Below are positions 1 to 13,769 of a DNA stretch of 64,000 nt, piece by piece. The position numbers and the translations under genes are program-made. The stretch's first letter is position 1. Every line of letters starts with the position of its first letter. The notes beneath the pieces were generated by a model that did not search any database, was not told where the DNA came from, and worked only from the letters and a program-made list of their open reading frames with translations. This stretch comes from Acidimicrobiales bacterium (lineage in GTDB: Bacteria; Actinomycetota; Acidimicrobiia; Acidimicrobiales; SZUA-35): positions 1 to 64,000 of the forward strand of contig JANQPB010000031.1 of NCBI GenBank assembly GCA_028285495.1, given 5' to 3'.

Positions 1-2
1 AG

Positions 3-62
3 ATCGAAGCCGCCACCTACAACCTGATCAGGATCTGCTCCCTCGACGCCGCAACGGCCTGA
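3..62 (+). CDS. C-terminal tail of a transposase-like protein, cut by the window edge
   Basis: An open frame runs in from the left edge and stops with TGA at 60-62. The 19 visible residues include the stretch AATYNLIRI. DDE transposases of the IS5/IS1182 type often end in a similar A-x-YNLxR tail, so this is probably the last part of such a gene. The 120 bases after it are AC-rich and unlike the neighbouring genes, which would fit the end of an insertion sequence. Only 19 residues are visible, so the assignment is weak. Confidence 0.35.
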   Translation: MEAATYNLIRICSLDAATA

Positions 63-184
63 ACTCCAGGCCCAGTCAACTCCCCGACCCCCCAGAGCCA
101 CCAACAACCTCGAACCACCAAACAGACCAGGCCCAACGGACACAAACCCCTCAACAACCGATTTTCCGCACCCTGCTAGCGGCT

Positions 185-224
185 CCCGACGTCCGGCGCC
201 CGAGCCCGCCCGCCCGACGTCGGG
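185..224 (-). terminator. Possible terminator hairpin downstream of uvrA
   Basis: A 9-bp perfect inverted repeat, CCCGACGTC at 185-193 and GACGTCGGG at 216-224, lies just past the uvrA stop. The loop is GC-rich and no T-tract follows on the minus strand, so it may be only a weak or factor-assisted terminator. Confidence 0.3.
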
Positions 225-234
225 CCGGTCGGGG

Positions 235-3096
<2,862 letters not shown>

Positions 3097-3228
3097 TACT
3101 GCCCGAGCCTACCGGGTCGCGTGGTCCGAACGGGTGTTCTGGTCGGGGAACTTCGGGCTTCGCTCAAGCGCGGTCCAGGTCGACCGATGGGGGTGGAAGC
3201 GGGTCCGCCGTGACGCGCCCTCCAGGCC

Positions 3229-5082
3229 ATGTCGACCGTGCTGCCCCCCGACCGGCGTCCCGCCGGCCCGACCGACCAGTCGCTCCTCGGCGCGGGTCCC
3301 GACACGACCGGGTCGGCCGCGGTGGCCGGCCGGGGGCCCGGGGGCGAGCCCGGGGCCGGCGGCCGCCGAGCTCGCCTGGTCGGCCACCATCTCGCCCTGC
3401 TGCTCGTGCTCGCCGCCGTGCTCCCGATCGTCGGCTTCGACGCCGTCTGGAGCGCCGACGAGGGTGCCCTGCTCTACCAGGCGACGGCCGTGGCCGACGG
3501 CCGGGGCTGGACGTTCGCCCACCCGTTCCCCGAGGTCGATCCCGGCGGACGGTGGTTCCCGATCCACCTCTCGGTCTTCGCCACCGACGGCGGCTACGTC
3601 GTGCTCGGCAAGCACACGGTGCTGGTCCGCCTGGTCGGCGCCGTGCACGGCATCGGTGGCTATCCGGCCGTCCTCGGGCTCTCGATGCTGTCCGGCCTGG
3701 CCGCCGCGTCGGCGGCCGCCAAGCTGGCCGGACGGCTGGATCGGCGGGCGGCGGTGCCCGCCCTGTGGCTGACGGGCGTGGCCAGCCCCCTGTTCCTCAG
3801 CTCGTACGTGGCCTGGGCCCACACGCTGGCTGCGGCGCTCGTCGGCCTGGCCATCGTCGGGCTGACCACCCAGCGGGCGTCCGGCCCCGGCTCGCCGCCA
3901 ATCGGGGCGTGGCTGGCGGGCGGCGTCGCCCTCGGGTCGGCGATGCTGTTCCGGACCGAGGCCGTCCTGGCCGGGATCGCCCTGGCCATGGCCCTGGCCT
4001 GGCCGGCCGTCCGGCCCGGTCGTCCGGGTCGGCGCCGGCCGACCGTCGGCCGGCTGGCCCCGGCCGCGACGGCCGCCATCGCCACCGCCATCGGCACGGT
4101 CGTCGACACGGCCACCGCCGTCGACCGCCTGGGACCGGTCCGCCAGCCCGGCGATCGGTGGGGCGGTCTGGCCGGCAGGATCGAGGCGTTCGGGCACACG
4201 TGGCTGCGCCCCGACTTCTCGTCCGAGCCCCATCATCTGCTGCTGCTCGTCTGCGCCGCCGCCGTGATCGCCGCCGGCATCGCCGCCCGCCGCCGGCCGG
4301 CTGACGACCCGCTCGTGCTGGTGCTGCTGGCCGCCGCGGTCGGCGCGCTCGCCGCTCGCTTCGTCGTGTCGCCGACGGCGCTGATCCCCGGGCTGGTGGT
4401 GGCGTTCCCGCTGCTGTTCGCCGGGCTGGCGCTGCTCCGACGGTCGGATCTGCGACGGGGCCAGGCCGAGGTCCTCGGGCTCTTCACGGTGCTGTTCTGG
4501 GGCGCGGTGCTGGCCACCCAGTACCGCCACGGCGGCGGCGGCGAGTGGGGCGGGCGCTACTTCGCCATCGGCCTGCCGGCGATCGTCCCCGTTGCCAGCC
4601 TCGGCTTGCTCAGGGCGGCCGACTCGATCGGTGGCCGGTCCCGTCGCGGCGTGGCCGGGCTCGTCGCCGTCGTGGCGGTGCTGCCGGTGACGATGGGGGC
4701 GCTCGGCATGTCCGAGGCCCGGGAGCGGACACGGGCGATCGTCGATCGGGTCGACGCAGCACTGGTCGACCCCGGGCCCGACGCCCTCGGCGCCGAGCCG
4801 GATCGGCCGGTCGTGCTCACCACGCTGGCCCCGCTGGGTCGGTGGGCCTGGGAGGACGTCGACCACTCCCGGTGGCTGCTGGTCACCGACGACGACGTCG
4901 CCGAGGCCGCGGCCCGCCTCGACGGCGCCGGCGTCGACCGCCTCGTGCTGGTCAGCGAGGCGGTCGAGGACGACCTCGACCGACTGGCCCCCTGGTACCG
5001 GCCGATCGAGGAGCTTCCCCCGCCGGGCACGCCGGGGGCCGGCCTCAATCGGATCGTGGTCGCCGTGCGGGCTGCCGGCTGA
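3229..5082 (+). CDS. Polytopic membrane protein, GT-C glycosyltransferase-like
   Basis: I do not recognise a specific family. The 617-residue protein starts with a basic, Gly-rich cytoplasmic stretch, followed by many hydrophobic segments from about residue 50 to 490. The first predicted outside loop carries acidic residues after the first helix (SADEG near residue 80), as in GT-C sugar transferases that use polyprenyl-phosphate donors. A GGGEWGGRYF motif near residue 440 resembles the conserved loop of actinobacterial mannosyltransferase-like proteins. The C-terminal 110 residues look soluble. It sits alone on the plus strand between uvrA and uvrB, so context gives no function. A cell-envelope glycosyltransferase is the best guess. 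Confidence 0.7.
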   Translation: MSTVLPPDRRPAGPTDQSLLGAGPDTTGSAAVAGRGPGGEPGAGGRRARLVGHHLALLLVLAAVLPIVGFDAVWSADEGALLYQATAVADGRGWTFAHPFPEVDPGGRWFPIHLSVFATDGGYVVLGKHTVLVRLVGAVHGIGGYPAVLGLSMLSGLAAASAAAKLAGRLDRRAAVPALWLTGVASPLFLSSYVAWAHTLAAALVGLAIVGLTTQRASGPGSPPIGAWLAGGVALGSAMLFRTEAVLAGIALAMALAWPAVRPGRPGRRRPTVGRLAPAATAAIATAIGTVVDTATAVDRLGPVRQPGDRWGGLAGRIEAFGHTWLRPDFSSEPHHLLLLVCAAAVIAAGIAARRRPADDPLVLVLLAAAVGALAARFVVSPTALIPGLVVAFPLLFAGLALLRRSDLRRGQAEVLGLFTVLFWGAVLATQYRHGGGGEWGGRYFAIGLPAIVPVASLGLLRAADSIGGRSRRGVAGLVAVVAVLPVTMGALGMSEARERTRAIVDRVDAALVDPGPDALGAEPDRPVVLTTLAPLGRWAWEDVDHSRWLLVTDDDVAEAAARLDGAGVDRLVLVSEAVEDDLDRLAPWYRPIEELPPPGTPGAGLNRIVVAVRAAG

Positions 5083-5116
5083 TCGATCGCCAGCCCTCAG
5101 GCCAGCCGGACTCCGC

Positions 5117-7141
<2,025 letters not shown>

Positions 7142-7227
7142 GAAACCACACTACCGGGGCGCTGTGACAGCGAACCGATCGAGCCGGCCGGCGGCCGAGG
7201 CCGGCGGCGACGCCGGCCGGAACGACG

Positions 7228-7854
7228 TCAGCGCTCGGGCAGTGCGGCGCCGTGTTCCAGGGTCTGCAACCAGGTCCAACAGCGCTCGATCTCGGCCGCC
7301 AGCTGGTCGAGGTCGCCGCCGTTGTCGACGACGAAGTCGGCCCAGCCGAGCCGCTCGTCGCGACCGACCTGGTTGGCGATCCTGGCCTCGGCGTCGGCCC
7401 GCTCGAACCCCCGGTGCTCGACGAGGCGCTCGATCGCCACCTCGACCGGGCAGTCGACGACGACGATGGCGCTCGCCCCCCGCTTGGCCGCGTCGTCTCT
7501 GCCGGCCAGCAGGGGGATGTCGAGCACGACGATCCGGTCGGTCCCGGCGTTGGCCTCGGCCTGGCGCCGCATCTCGGTCCTGGTCTCGGGGTGGACGATC
7601 TCGTTGAGCGCCTTCAGCTCGTCGGCATCGTTGAACACGATGTCGGCAACGGCCTGGCGGTCCAGGGCGCCGTCGTCGGCCACGATCGTCGCCCCCCAGC
7701 GGTCGACCATCGCCCGATGGATCGCACCACCCGGTTGCTGCAGCTGCTTCACGATGGCATCGGCATCGACGATCACCGCGCCCCGCGACGCCATGGCCCC
7801 GGACACCGACGACTTGCCGGCCCCGATTCCACCGGTCAGCACCACCAACAACAC
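7228..7854 (-). CDS. coaE: Dephospho-CoA kinase
   Basis: CoaE phosphorylates the 3' hydroxyl of dephospho-CoA, the last step of coenzyme A synthesis. The P-loop GGIGAGKSS is at residues 8-16, followed by DADAIVKQL and the LID-region sequence around HPETR. I chose the GTG at 7854, giving 208 residues, the family size. A TACCGT -10 box at 7862-7867 lies 7 nt upstream, which places the transcript start at or next to this codon. An ATG at 7926 would add 24 residues of Arg/Pro-rich sequence unlike the family and would lie upstream of this promoter. Confidence 0.93.
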   Translation of the reverse strand: MLLVVLTGGIGAGKSSVSGAMASRGAVIVDADAIVKQLQQPGGAIHRAMVDRWGATIVADDGALDRQAVADIVFNDADELKALNEIVHPETRTEMRRQAEANAGTDRIVVLDIPLLAGRDDAAKRGASAIVVVDCPVEVAIERLVEHRGFERADAEARIANQVGRDERLGWADFVVDNGGDLDQLAAEIERCWTWLQTLEHGAALPER

Positions 7855-8046
7855 CGGGGTGACGGTAGCAAACGGTGCACCGACCGGCCCGTCCCGAGCC
7901 GCCCGGCGCACCCCGGTGGGTCGCACGGATCGGCGGCCGGCGCCGGCCGGCCTGGGTCGTTTCGCTCAACACGGGTCCGTCGGATCCGATCTCCTCAAGG
8001 AGGGAGGAGCGCCGAACACCCCGGCCGCTCCCCCGCCAGACCATCG

Positions 8047-9795
8047 ATGAACGTCACCACACCGAAGGGCACCGCCCTCGCTCCCCGCACCCGAGGCGGA
8101 CTGCTGGCCCAACCGGGTCTGTGGGACACCGACGTGCGCCCGCCCGCCGACGCCGGGGAGCCGGGGGTGGCCAGGGTCGACCAGCTGGCCGGGTTCCGCA
8201 ACGCCGTCATCAACGTCCGGCTCGCCACCACCGCGGTGTCGCTCGTCCTCGCCGGGACCGGCTACGCCGAGGCCGGGTGGGCCGTCGTGGTGGCCGGCCT
8301 GGCCATCATCGGCAACACGGCCTACCGCTCGCTGGTGCCGCTCACCTACGACGGCTCCCCCCGAGACCAGGCCCTCCTGCTGACCGAGGTGGCGCTCTAC
8401 TGGGTGATCCTGGCCGTCACCGGCTTCTGGCAGTCGCCGCTCGTCATCGCCTCGGCCGGGGTGCTCGTCGTCGCCGGCTTCGCCGGCGGCTTCCGCCTCT
8501 CGCTGCGGATCGGGGCGGCCACCACCATCAGCCTGACGATCGTCGGGTTCGCCTCGACGGAGTGGACGCCCGAGCGGATGGCCGAGGCCATCCAGTGGAC
8601 CGGGCTGCTGCTGCTCACCGCCGTGATCGCCAGCTACGGCCGGCGGATCTCGGGTGAGGCCAACCGCCAGGCCTCGGTCAACCTCGACCGCATCAGCCAG
8701 CTCACCGACGCCAACACCCTGCTGTTCAACCTGCACCGGCTGGCCCAGACGCTGCCGGCCTCGCTCGACCGGACCGAGGTGCTCGACACCAGCCTGTCCA
8801 AGCTCCGCGGCCTACTCGACTTCGATCGCGGGCTCATCCTGCTCGTCGACGAGACCGACGGCTCCTGGACGATCGCCAGGCGCCAGGGCGTCGAGCTCGC
8901 CGGACCCGTCGCCCCGGTCGACCTGCCCGACCCGGCCCGCAAGGCCCTGTCGACCTGGCGGACCGCCCGCCAGCCCGAGGCCGGGCTCGACGGGCACGGG
9001 CTCCATCCGGCCTCCACCGGCGGGCTCTACTCGCCGCTGACGGCCCGCAACCGGCTGTTCGGACTGGTCGCCGTCGAGTCGTCCGAGCTGGTCTACACCG
9101 AGCGGGACCGCCAGGCCCTGCACGCCTTCATCGAGCCGCTCGCGCTCGCCATCGACAACGCCAACCTGTTCACCCGGTTGCGGCAGGCCACGGTCGACGA
9201 GGAGCGGTCCCGCATCGCCCGCGAGCTGCACGACCGGATCGGTCAGTCGCTGGCCTCGCTCGGCTTCGAGATCGACCGGCTCGTCCGCCATCAGCGGTCG
9301 GGGACCGACATCGGCGACGACCTCGTCGAGCTCCGAGAAGGGGTCCGCAGCGTCACCGGCGAGGTCCGCGAGACCCTCTACGACCTCCGGTCCGACGTCA
9401 ACGAGGACAAGGACCTCGAGCACGCGGTGAGCGAGTTCGCCAGGCGGGTGGCGGCCAGGAGCGGGCTGCGGGTCAACATCGACTCGCGGGCCTCCGATCG
9501 ACTGCCCATCCCCCAGGAGCGGGAGATGTGGCGGATCGTCCAGGAGGCGGTCATCAACGCCGAGCGCCACGCCGAGGCCTCGACCGTCACCATCCGGTGG
9601 CGGTGCGACGAGGACTCGGCCGAGCTCGAGGTCAGGGACGACGGGCGGGGCATGGATGCGGGGAGAGGCGGCCGCAACGACTCCTACGGGATCGTCGGCA
9701 TGCGGGAGCGGGCCAGCGGTATCGGGGCCGCGTTGGAGATCATTTCCGAACCGGAAGAAGGGACAACAGTCCGGTGCTATCTCAGCCAGACATGA
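8047..9795 (+). CDS. NarL-family sensor histidine kinase with GAF domain
   Basis: This 582-residue membrane kinase has hydrophobic segments over about residues 50-200, a GAF-like domain (about 225-355), a HisKA_3 dimerisation/phosphoacceptor helix and a C-terminal ATPase domain. The acceptor histidine is H395 in RIARELHDRIGQS. The ATPase motifs include EAVINAERHA, DDGRGM and YGIVGMRERA. The stimulus is unknown; a GAF domain often binds a small ligand or cofactor. The open frame extends upstream, but ATG 8047 is the first plausible start. A strong AAGGAGG at about 7997 is 40 nt away, too far to serve it. The next gene overlaps by ATGA and is its evident response regulator. Confidence 0.93.
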   Translation: MNVTTPKGTALAPRTRGGLLAQPGLWDTDVRPPADAGEPGVARVDQLAGFRNAVINVRLATTAVSLVLAGTGYAEAGWAVVVAGLAIIGNTAYRSLVPLTYDGSPRDQALLLTEVALYWVILAVTGFWQSPLVIASAGVLVVAGFAGGFRLSLRIGAATTISLTIVGFASTEWTPERMAEAIQWTGLLLLTAVIASYGRRISGEANRQASVNLDRISQLTDANTLLFNLHRLAQTLPASLDRTEVLDTSLSKLRGLLDFDRGLILLVDETDGSWTIARRQGVELAGPVAPVDLPDPARKALSTWRTARQPEAGLDGHGLHPASTGGLYSPLTARNRLFGLVAVESSELVYTERDRQALHAFIEPLALAIDNANLFTRLRQATVDEERSRIARELHDRIGQSLASLGFEIDRLVRHQRSGTDIGDDLVELREGVRSVTGEVRETLYDLRSDVNEDKDLEHAVSEFARRVAARSGLRVNIDSRASDRLPIPQEREMWRIVQEAVINAERHAEASTVTIRWRCDEDSAELEVRDDGRGMDAGRGGRNDSYGIVGMRERASGIGAALEIISEPEEGTTVRCYLSQT

Positions 9796-10508
9796 ACAAC
9801 CGCCGATCGACGGACGACGTCGTGGCCAGACCGACGACGAGACCGGGAGACCAGGCCTCCATGCGACGCAACATCCGCCTCCTGTTGGCCGACGACCATC
9901 GGATGCTCCGCGAGGGGCTCCGCCGGTCGATGGACGAGCTCGGCTTCACCGTGGTCGGCGAGGCCCGCAACGGCGTCGAGGCGGTCGACCTGGCCGCGGC
10001 CGTGCAGCCGGACGTGGTGCTGATGGACGTGACGATGCCCGAGATCGACGGCGTCGAGGCGACCCGCCAGCTCAAGGCCCGGCTGCCGAGCACGTGTGTG
10101 ATCATGCTGACCATGCACGCCGACCAGGACGTGCTGGCCGAGGCCATCCGGGCCGGAGCCAACGGCTACCTGGTCAAGGACTGCAGCGTCGACGAGATCG
10201 CCCTGGCCATCGAGGCCGTCGTGACCGGTGAGACCGCGCTCTCGCCCCGGTTGGCCGCGTCGATGCTGGCCGAGGTCCGCCGTCAGGACGCCGGCGACCA
10301 GGCCGATCGGGTCATCACCGCCCGCGAGGAGGAGGTGCTGCAGCTGATCGCCGACGGCTGCTCGACGCCCGAGGTGGCCGAGCAGCTCTTCATCAGCCAG
10401 AAGACGGTCAAGAACCACCTGGCCTCCATCTACCAGAAGCTCGACGCCCGCGACCGGACCCAGGCGGTCCTGCAGGCCGTCCGGATGGGGATCGTCAGCA
10501 TCAACTAG
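9792..10508 (+). CDS. LuxR/NarL-family response regulator
   Basis: This is the partner of the preceding kinase: a receiver domain followed by a LuxR-type helix-turn-helix. The phospho-acceptor Asp lies in VVLMDVTMPE, with acidic ADDH upstream and the conserved Lys in GYLVKDC. The output domain has TAREEEVLQLIADG and QKTVKNHLASIYQKL. I took ATG 9792 because it overlaps the kinase stop as ATGA, giving 238 residues with Asp at 79. ATG 9861 would give 215 residues with Asp at 56, the usual size and numbering, and has GGGAG upstream, so it is a serious alternative. The regulon is unknown. Confidence 0.95.
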   Translation: MNNRRSTDDVVARPTTRPGDQASMRRNIRLLLADDHRMLREGLRRSMDELGFTVVGEARNGVEAVDLAAAVQPDVVLMDVTMPEIDGVEATRQLKARLPSTCVIMLTMHADQDVLAEAIRAGANGYLVKDCSVDEIALAIEAVVTGETALSPRLAASMLAEVRRQDAGDQADRVITAREEEVLQLIADGCSTPEVAEQLFISQKTVKNHLASIYQKLDARDRTQAVLQAVRMGIVSIN

Positions 10509-10622
10509 CGCGGCCGGGCAACCCGGCGCCGGCCGGGTTGCGGTCGCCACCGCGACGACGGGAGCGACGCCTCGCCGATCCGCCGCGGTCGAGGCCGCCC
10601 GAGCGGAGCCTACGATGGAGAC

Positions 10623-11165
10623 GTGCTGTGGCTGTTCCTGGCCTTCATCGTCCTCCCCGTCGTCGAGATCTGGCTGATCACGCAGGTCGCCGGCCAGCTC
10701 GGCTGGCCGCTGGCCATCGTCGCCGTGATCGGCGTCAGCCTGGCCGGTGCCTGGCTGGTCCGCCGCGAGGGGGTCGGGGTCATCAACCGGGTCCGCCGCA
10801 GCCTCGAGGGAGGACGCCTCCCGACCGACGAGCTGGCCGACGGGGCGATGATCTTCTTCGCCTCGGCCCTGATGCTGACGCCCGGGTTCCTGACCGACGC
10901 CTTCGGGCTGGCCCTGCTCATCCCCCCGATCCGGGCCGTGCTGCGGCCGCCGGTCATCGCCTTCTTCCGCCGCCGGCTCCAGCTCCGGATCAACCGCTTC
11001 GAGGCCGGCACCTTCGGCCCCGGCCCGTTCGGTCCGACCGGTCCGACCGGCCCGGGCGGGTTCCGCCGCCGGGGTGACGTCGTCGACGTCGACGGGCGTC
11101 CGACCGACGGTGAGACGACGGGCGACGACGACGGCAACGATCCCCGCCCGCCGCTCGGTTCCTGA
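10623..11165 (+). CDS. fxsA: FxsA family membrane protein
   Basis: FxsA proteins are small inner-membrane proteins. The E. coli member, when overproduced, relieves F-plasmid exclusion of phage T7, but the cellular role is unknown. The 180-residue protein begins with two hydrophobic segments (residues 2-43), then carries the family's FASALMLTPGFLTDAFG region and a further helix. The tail is Gly/Pro-rich with repeated GPTGP and then acidic, so it is probably disordered. The start is GTG 10623. TACGAT at 10611-10616 lies 6 nt upstream and predicts a leaderless mRNA. Confidence 0.88.
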   Translation: MLWLFLAFIVLPVVEIWLITQVAGQLGWPLAIVAVIGVSLAGAWLVRREGVGVINRVRRSLEGGRLPTDELADGAMIFFASALMLTPGFLTDAFGLALLIPPIRAVLRPPVIAFFRRRLQLRINRFEAGTFGPGPFGPTGPTGPGGFRRRGDVVDVDGRPTDGETTGDDDGNDPRPPLGS

Positions 11166-11272
11166 CGTCCCGGAGCACGGTCGTTCGCTCGGGCGGTGCC
11201 AGGGCGCGGGGCGCCCGGCGGCGGACGCCGGGTGCGCACCGCACCGGTCCGTGGTCGGCGGGCCGGCACCGA

Positions 11273-12820
11273 TCAGGAGCCGTCGGCGGCGACCAGCTCC
11301 GGTGGCGGGGCCAGCTCCAGGCCCGCACAGCGGGCGGCCACCGGCGACGAGTGGCGGCAGGCCACCAACCAGTCGTCGGCGACGACGACGGACCAGTCGG
11401 GCGACTCGCTCAGCCAGGCCGACAGCGGCGCGTCCGACTCCCACAGCACGACGTCGGCCAGACGACGGTCGAGGATCGGTCCGGGATCCCGCCCGGCCAG
11501 GAGATCGCGGTGGTCGGCCAGCAGGTCCTCGTCGTGGAAGTCGAACCGGTCGTCGACGAACACCATGGCCTGGGCCCCATGGCGCCAGGTGAGGTAGTTG
11601 CCGACGGCCTCCCGGTGCACCACGACGACGTCGTCGGCCGGCGCCAGGCCGGCGGCCTCGAGGGCCTCGGCGGCCGCTTCCGGGTAGGGCGACAGATCGA
11701 GAGCGGGGGTGACGGCCGCCGTGGCGACGGCTGCCGTCAACGCCACTGCGGAGGCGAGCCCGACCGCCCGGGCCACCCGAGCTCGCAGGCCGGTCACCAC
11801 GCCGGCCCCGATCGCCGCCACCGTCGGTCGGTCGCCGACGGCGGTCGGCCCGGAACCGTCAGCGGTCGGTTGGGGCGATCGCTCGAGGCGGGCCAGCGCG
11901 GGGGCGACCGAGGCGGCGACGACAACCGCAGCCGGTGCCAGGTTGCGCAGCGCCAGGAACCCGGCGATGGCGAAGACCGCCGCCGGCACCAGCTCGCGCC
12001 AGCCGGCGCCCCGGCGGGCTGCGAGGAGCGCGGCCCCGACGGCGACCAGCCACACCAGCTCGGACGGCGAGCCGTACGATGGCGCCTCCCACTCGACCAC
12101 TCCGATCATCGCCTCCCGGGAGGCCACCACCCGGAGCGGGAACGTGAGCAGGCCGAGCCCGAGGGGCCCGACGGCGGCCAGCACCGTGCCGAGCAGGCCG
12201 AAGCGGAGGTGGCGGAGCTCGGTCGGCGGGACCCGCCGCTCGTCGAGCCAGCAACCGACGACCACGGCCACGAGGTAGACCAGGGCGAGCGGGAACGAGC
12301 CGTGGGTGTTGCCCCAGATCCACAACAGGGGGACGAGCAACCACGGCGCTCGTCGCTCTCGCACGATCAGCAGCAGGGCGACCAGGGCGAGGAGTCCGAC
12401 CAGCAGCGGTCGGGGCGACCACAGACCGGCGCCGACCGCCAGCGGCAGCGCGGTGAGCGCCAACCGGGTCGGGAGCTGCACCGCCGGCCTGGACAGGCGC
12501 CAGAGGCCGAGACCGATCGCCGCGCCGATCACACCGTGGAACAGCCGGATCGCCTCCGGGCCGGACGCCCGGTCGAGCGCGGCGTAGATCGCACTGACCA
12601 GCCAGCTCTGGACCGTCCACGGCTCGCCGACCCCGAAGCGGGAGTAGGGGTCGACCGACGGGACCGAGCCGGTCTCGAGGATCAGCCGGCCGGTGGCGAT
12701 GTGGGTCAGCAGGCTGTTGTCGGTCATCACCCCGGCGGCGACGACGAAGCCGGCGAGGGCGAACGCCGCCCCGACGGCCCGATCGAGCGGATCCCCACCG
12801 TCCGGCGGTCGGGGCGCCAT
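11273..12820 (-). CDS. Polytopic membrane protein at the end of the Tad operon
   Basis: A 515-residue protein with about ten hydrophobic segments, starting 4 bp after the tadC stop, so almost certainly co-transcribed with the Tad genes. The first outside loop has TDNSLLTHIATGR and then DPYSRF, a layout seen in GT-C-like polyprenyl-dependent glycosyltransferases. The C-terminal part (about 390-515) is soluble and contains HREAVGNYLTW and FVDDRFDFHDED. I do not recognise a named family. A role in modifying a surface appendage is possible only by context. Confidence 0.75.
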   Translation of the reverse strand: MAPRPPDGGDPLDRAVGAAFALAGFVVAAGVMTDNSLLTHIATGRLILETGSVPSVDPYSRFGVGEPWTVQSWLVSAIYAALDRASGPEAIRLFHGVIGAAIGLGLWRLSRPAVQLPTRLALTALPLAVGAGLWSPRPLLVGLLALVALLLIVRERRAPWLLVPLLWIWGNTHGSFPLALVYLVAVVVGCWLDERRVPPTELRHLRFGLLGTVLAAVGPLGLGLLTFPLRVVASREAMIGVVEWEAPSYGSPSELVWLVAVGAALLAARRGAGWRELVPAAVFAIAGFLALRNLAPAAVVVAASVAPALARLERSPQPTADGSGPTAVGDRPTVAAIGAGVVTGLRARVARAVGLASAVALTAAVATAAVTPALDLSPYPEAAAEALEAAGLAPADDVVVVHREAVGNYLTWRHGAQAMVFVDDRFDFHDEDLLADHRDLLAGRDPGPILDRRLADVVLWESDAPLSAWLSESPDWSVVVADDWLVACRHSSPVAARCAGLELAPPPELVAADGS

Positions 12821-12824
12821 CGGG

Positions 12825-13769
12825 TCAGCCCAGCGACTCGGAGATGTTGATCAGCGCCGGGCCGAGGATGACGACGAACAGGGCGGGGAAGATGCAGAAC
12901 ACCATCGGGATCAGCATCTTGACCGGCGCCTTCTGGGCCTTCTCCTGGGCCAGCTGGCGCCGCTTGATCCGCATCTCGTCGGCCTGGCTGCGCAGCACCC
13001 GACCGATGCTGACGCCGAACCGGTCGGCCTGGATCATGGCCAGCACGAACGACCGGATCTCCGGCAGGTCGACCCGCTCCTGGAGGCCACGGAGGGCGTC
13101 GGCCCTGGTGGCGCCGGCGCTGGTCTCGCCGAGGACCCGAGCGAACTCGTCGGACAGGTCGCCCGGCACGTTCTCGATCACCCGGTCGACGGCCTGCTCG
13201 AACCCGAGCCCGGCCTCGACCGAGATCACGAGCAGGTCGAGCACGTCGGCCAGCGATCGCTGGATGCCGGCGGCCCGAGCCTCGACCTTGGAGTTCAGCC
13301 GCGAGTTCGGACCGATCACCAGGCCGGCCACGCCGACGCCGGCCAGCACGAGCTGCAGCATGCCGCTCATCTGCAGCGGGTTCAGCACGAACACGAAGCC
13401 GAGCCAGAACGGCACCAGGGCGAAGCACAGGATCCGGGTGGCCAGGAACCGCTCGACCCGATCGGCCGAGTAGATGCCGGCCTGGACGTGCTTGCGCCGG
13501 ATCGACTCGACGTAGTCGGGCGGGTTGAATCGGCCGCCGAGGCGGGAGAAGGCGTTGACGACGGGGCCGAGCAGGCGCTCCCGCAGCGGGGCCAGGAGCT
13601 CCTGGTCGCGCTGGTTCTCGACCTGGTAGCCCTCGAGCTGGCGAAGCGTGGTGCGGGCCGTGCTGCGCTCGTCGAGCTGGTTGATCAGGACGAAGGCGGC
13701 CAGCCCGACGGCCAGCACGAGACCGGCGGCGTAGCCCTCGGCGGGCACGGAGGTCAGGACGTCAAGCAT
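12825..13769 (-). CDS. tadC: Tad secretion system inner-membrane protein TadC (T2SS F family)
   Basis: TadC pairs with TadB to form the inner-membrane platform on which the CpaF ATPase acts in Flp-type pilus assembly. The 314 residues have an N-terminal hydrophobic segment (13-30), two central segments (about 110-155), a type II secretion F domain with RSLADVLDLLVISVEAGLGFEQA, and a C-terminal membrane helix. The start at 13769 overlaps the tadB stop by 8 bp, indicating coupled translation. The length is normal for actinobacterial TadC. Confidence 0.92.
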   Translation of the reverse strand: MLDVLTSVPAEGYAAGLVLAVGLAAFVLINQLDERSTARTTLRQLEGYQVENQRDQELLAPLRERLLGPVVNAFSRLGGRFNPPDYVESIRRKHVQAGIYSADRVERFLATRILCFALVPFWLGFVFVLNPLQMSGMLQLVLAGVGVAGLVIGPNSRLNSKVEARAAGIQRSLADVLDLLVISVEAGLGFEQAVDRVIENVPGDLSDEFARVLGETSAGATRADALRGLQERVDLPEIRSFVLAMIQADRFGVSIGRVLRSQADEMRIKRRQLAQEKAQKAPVKMLIPMVFCIFPALFVVILGPALINISESLG

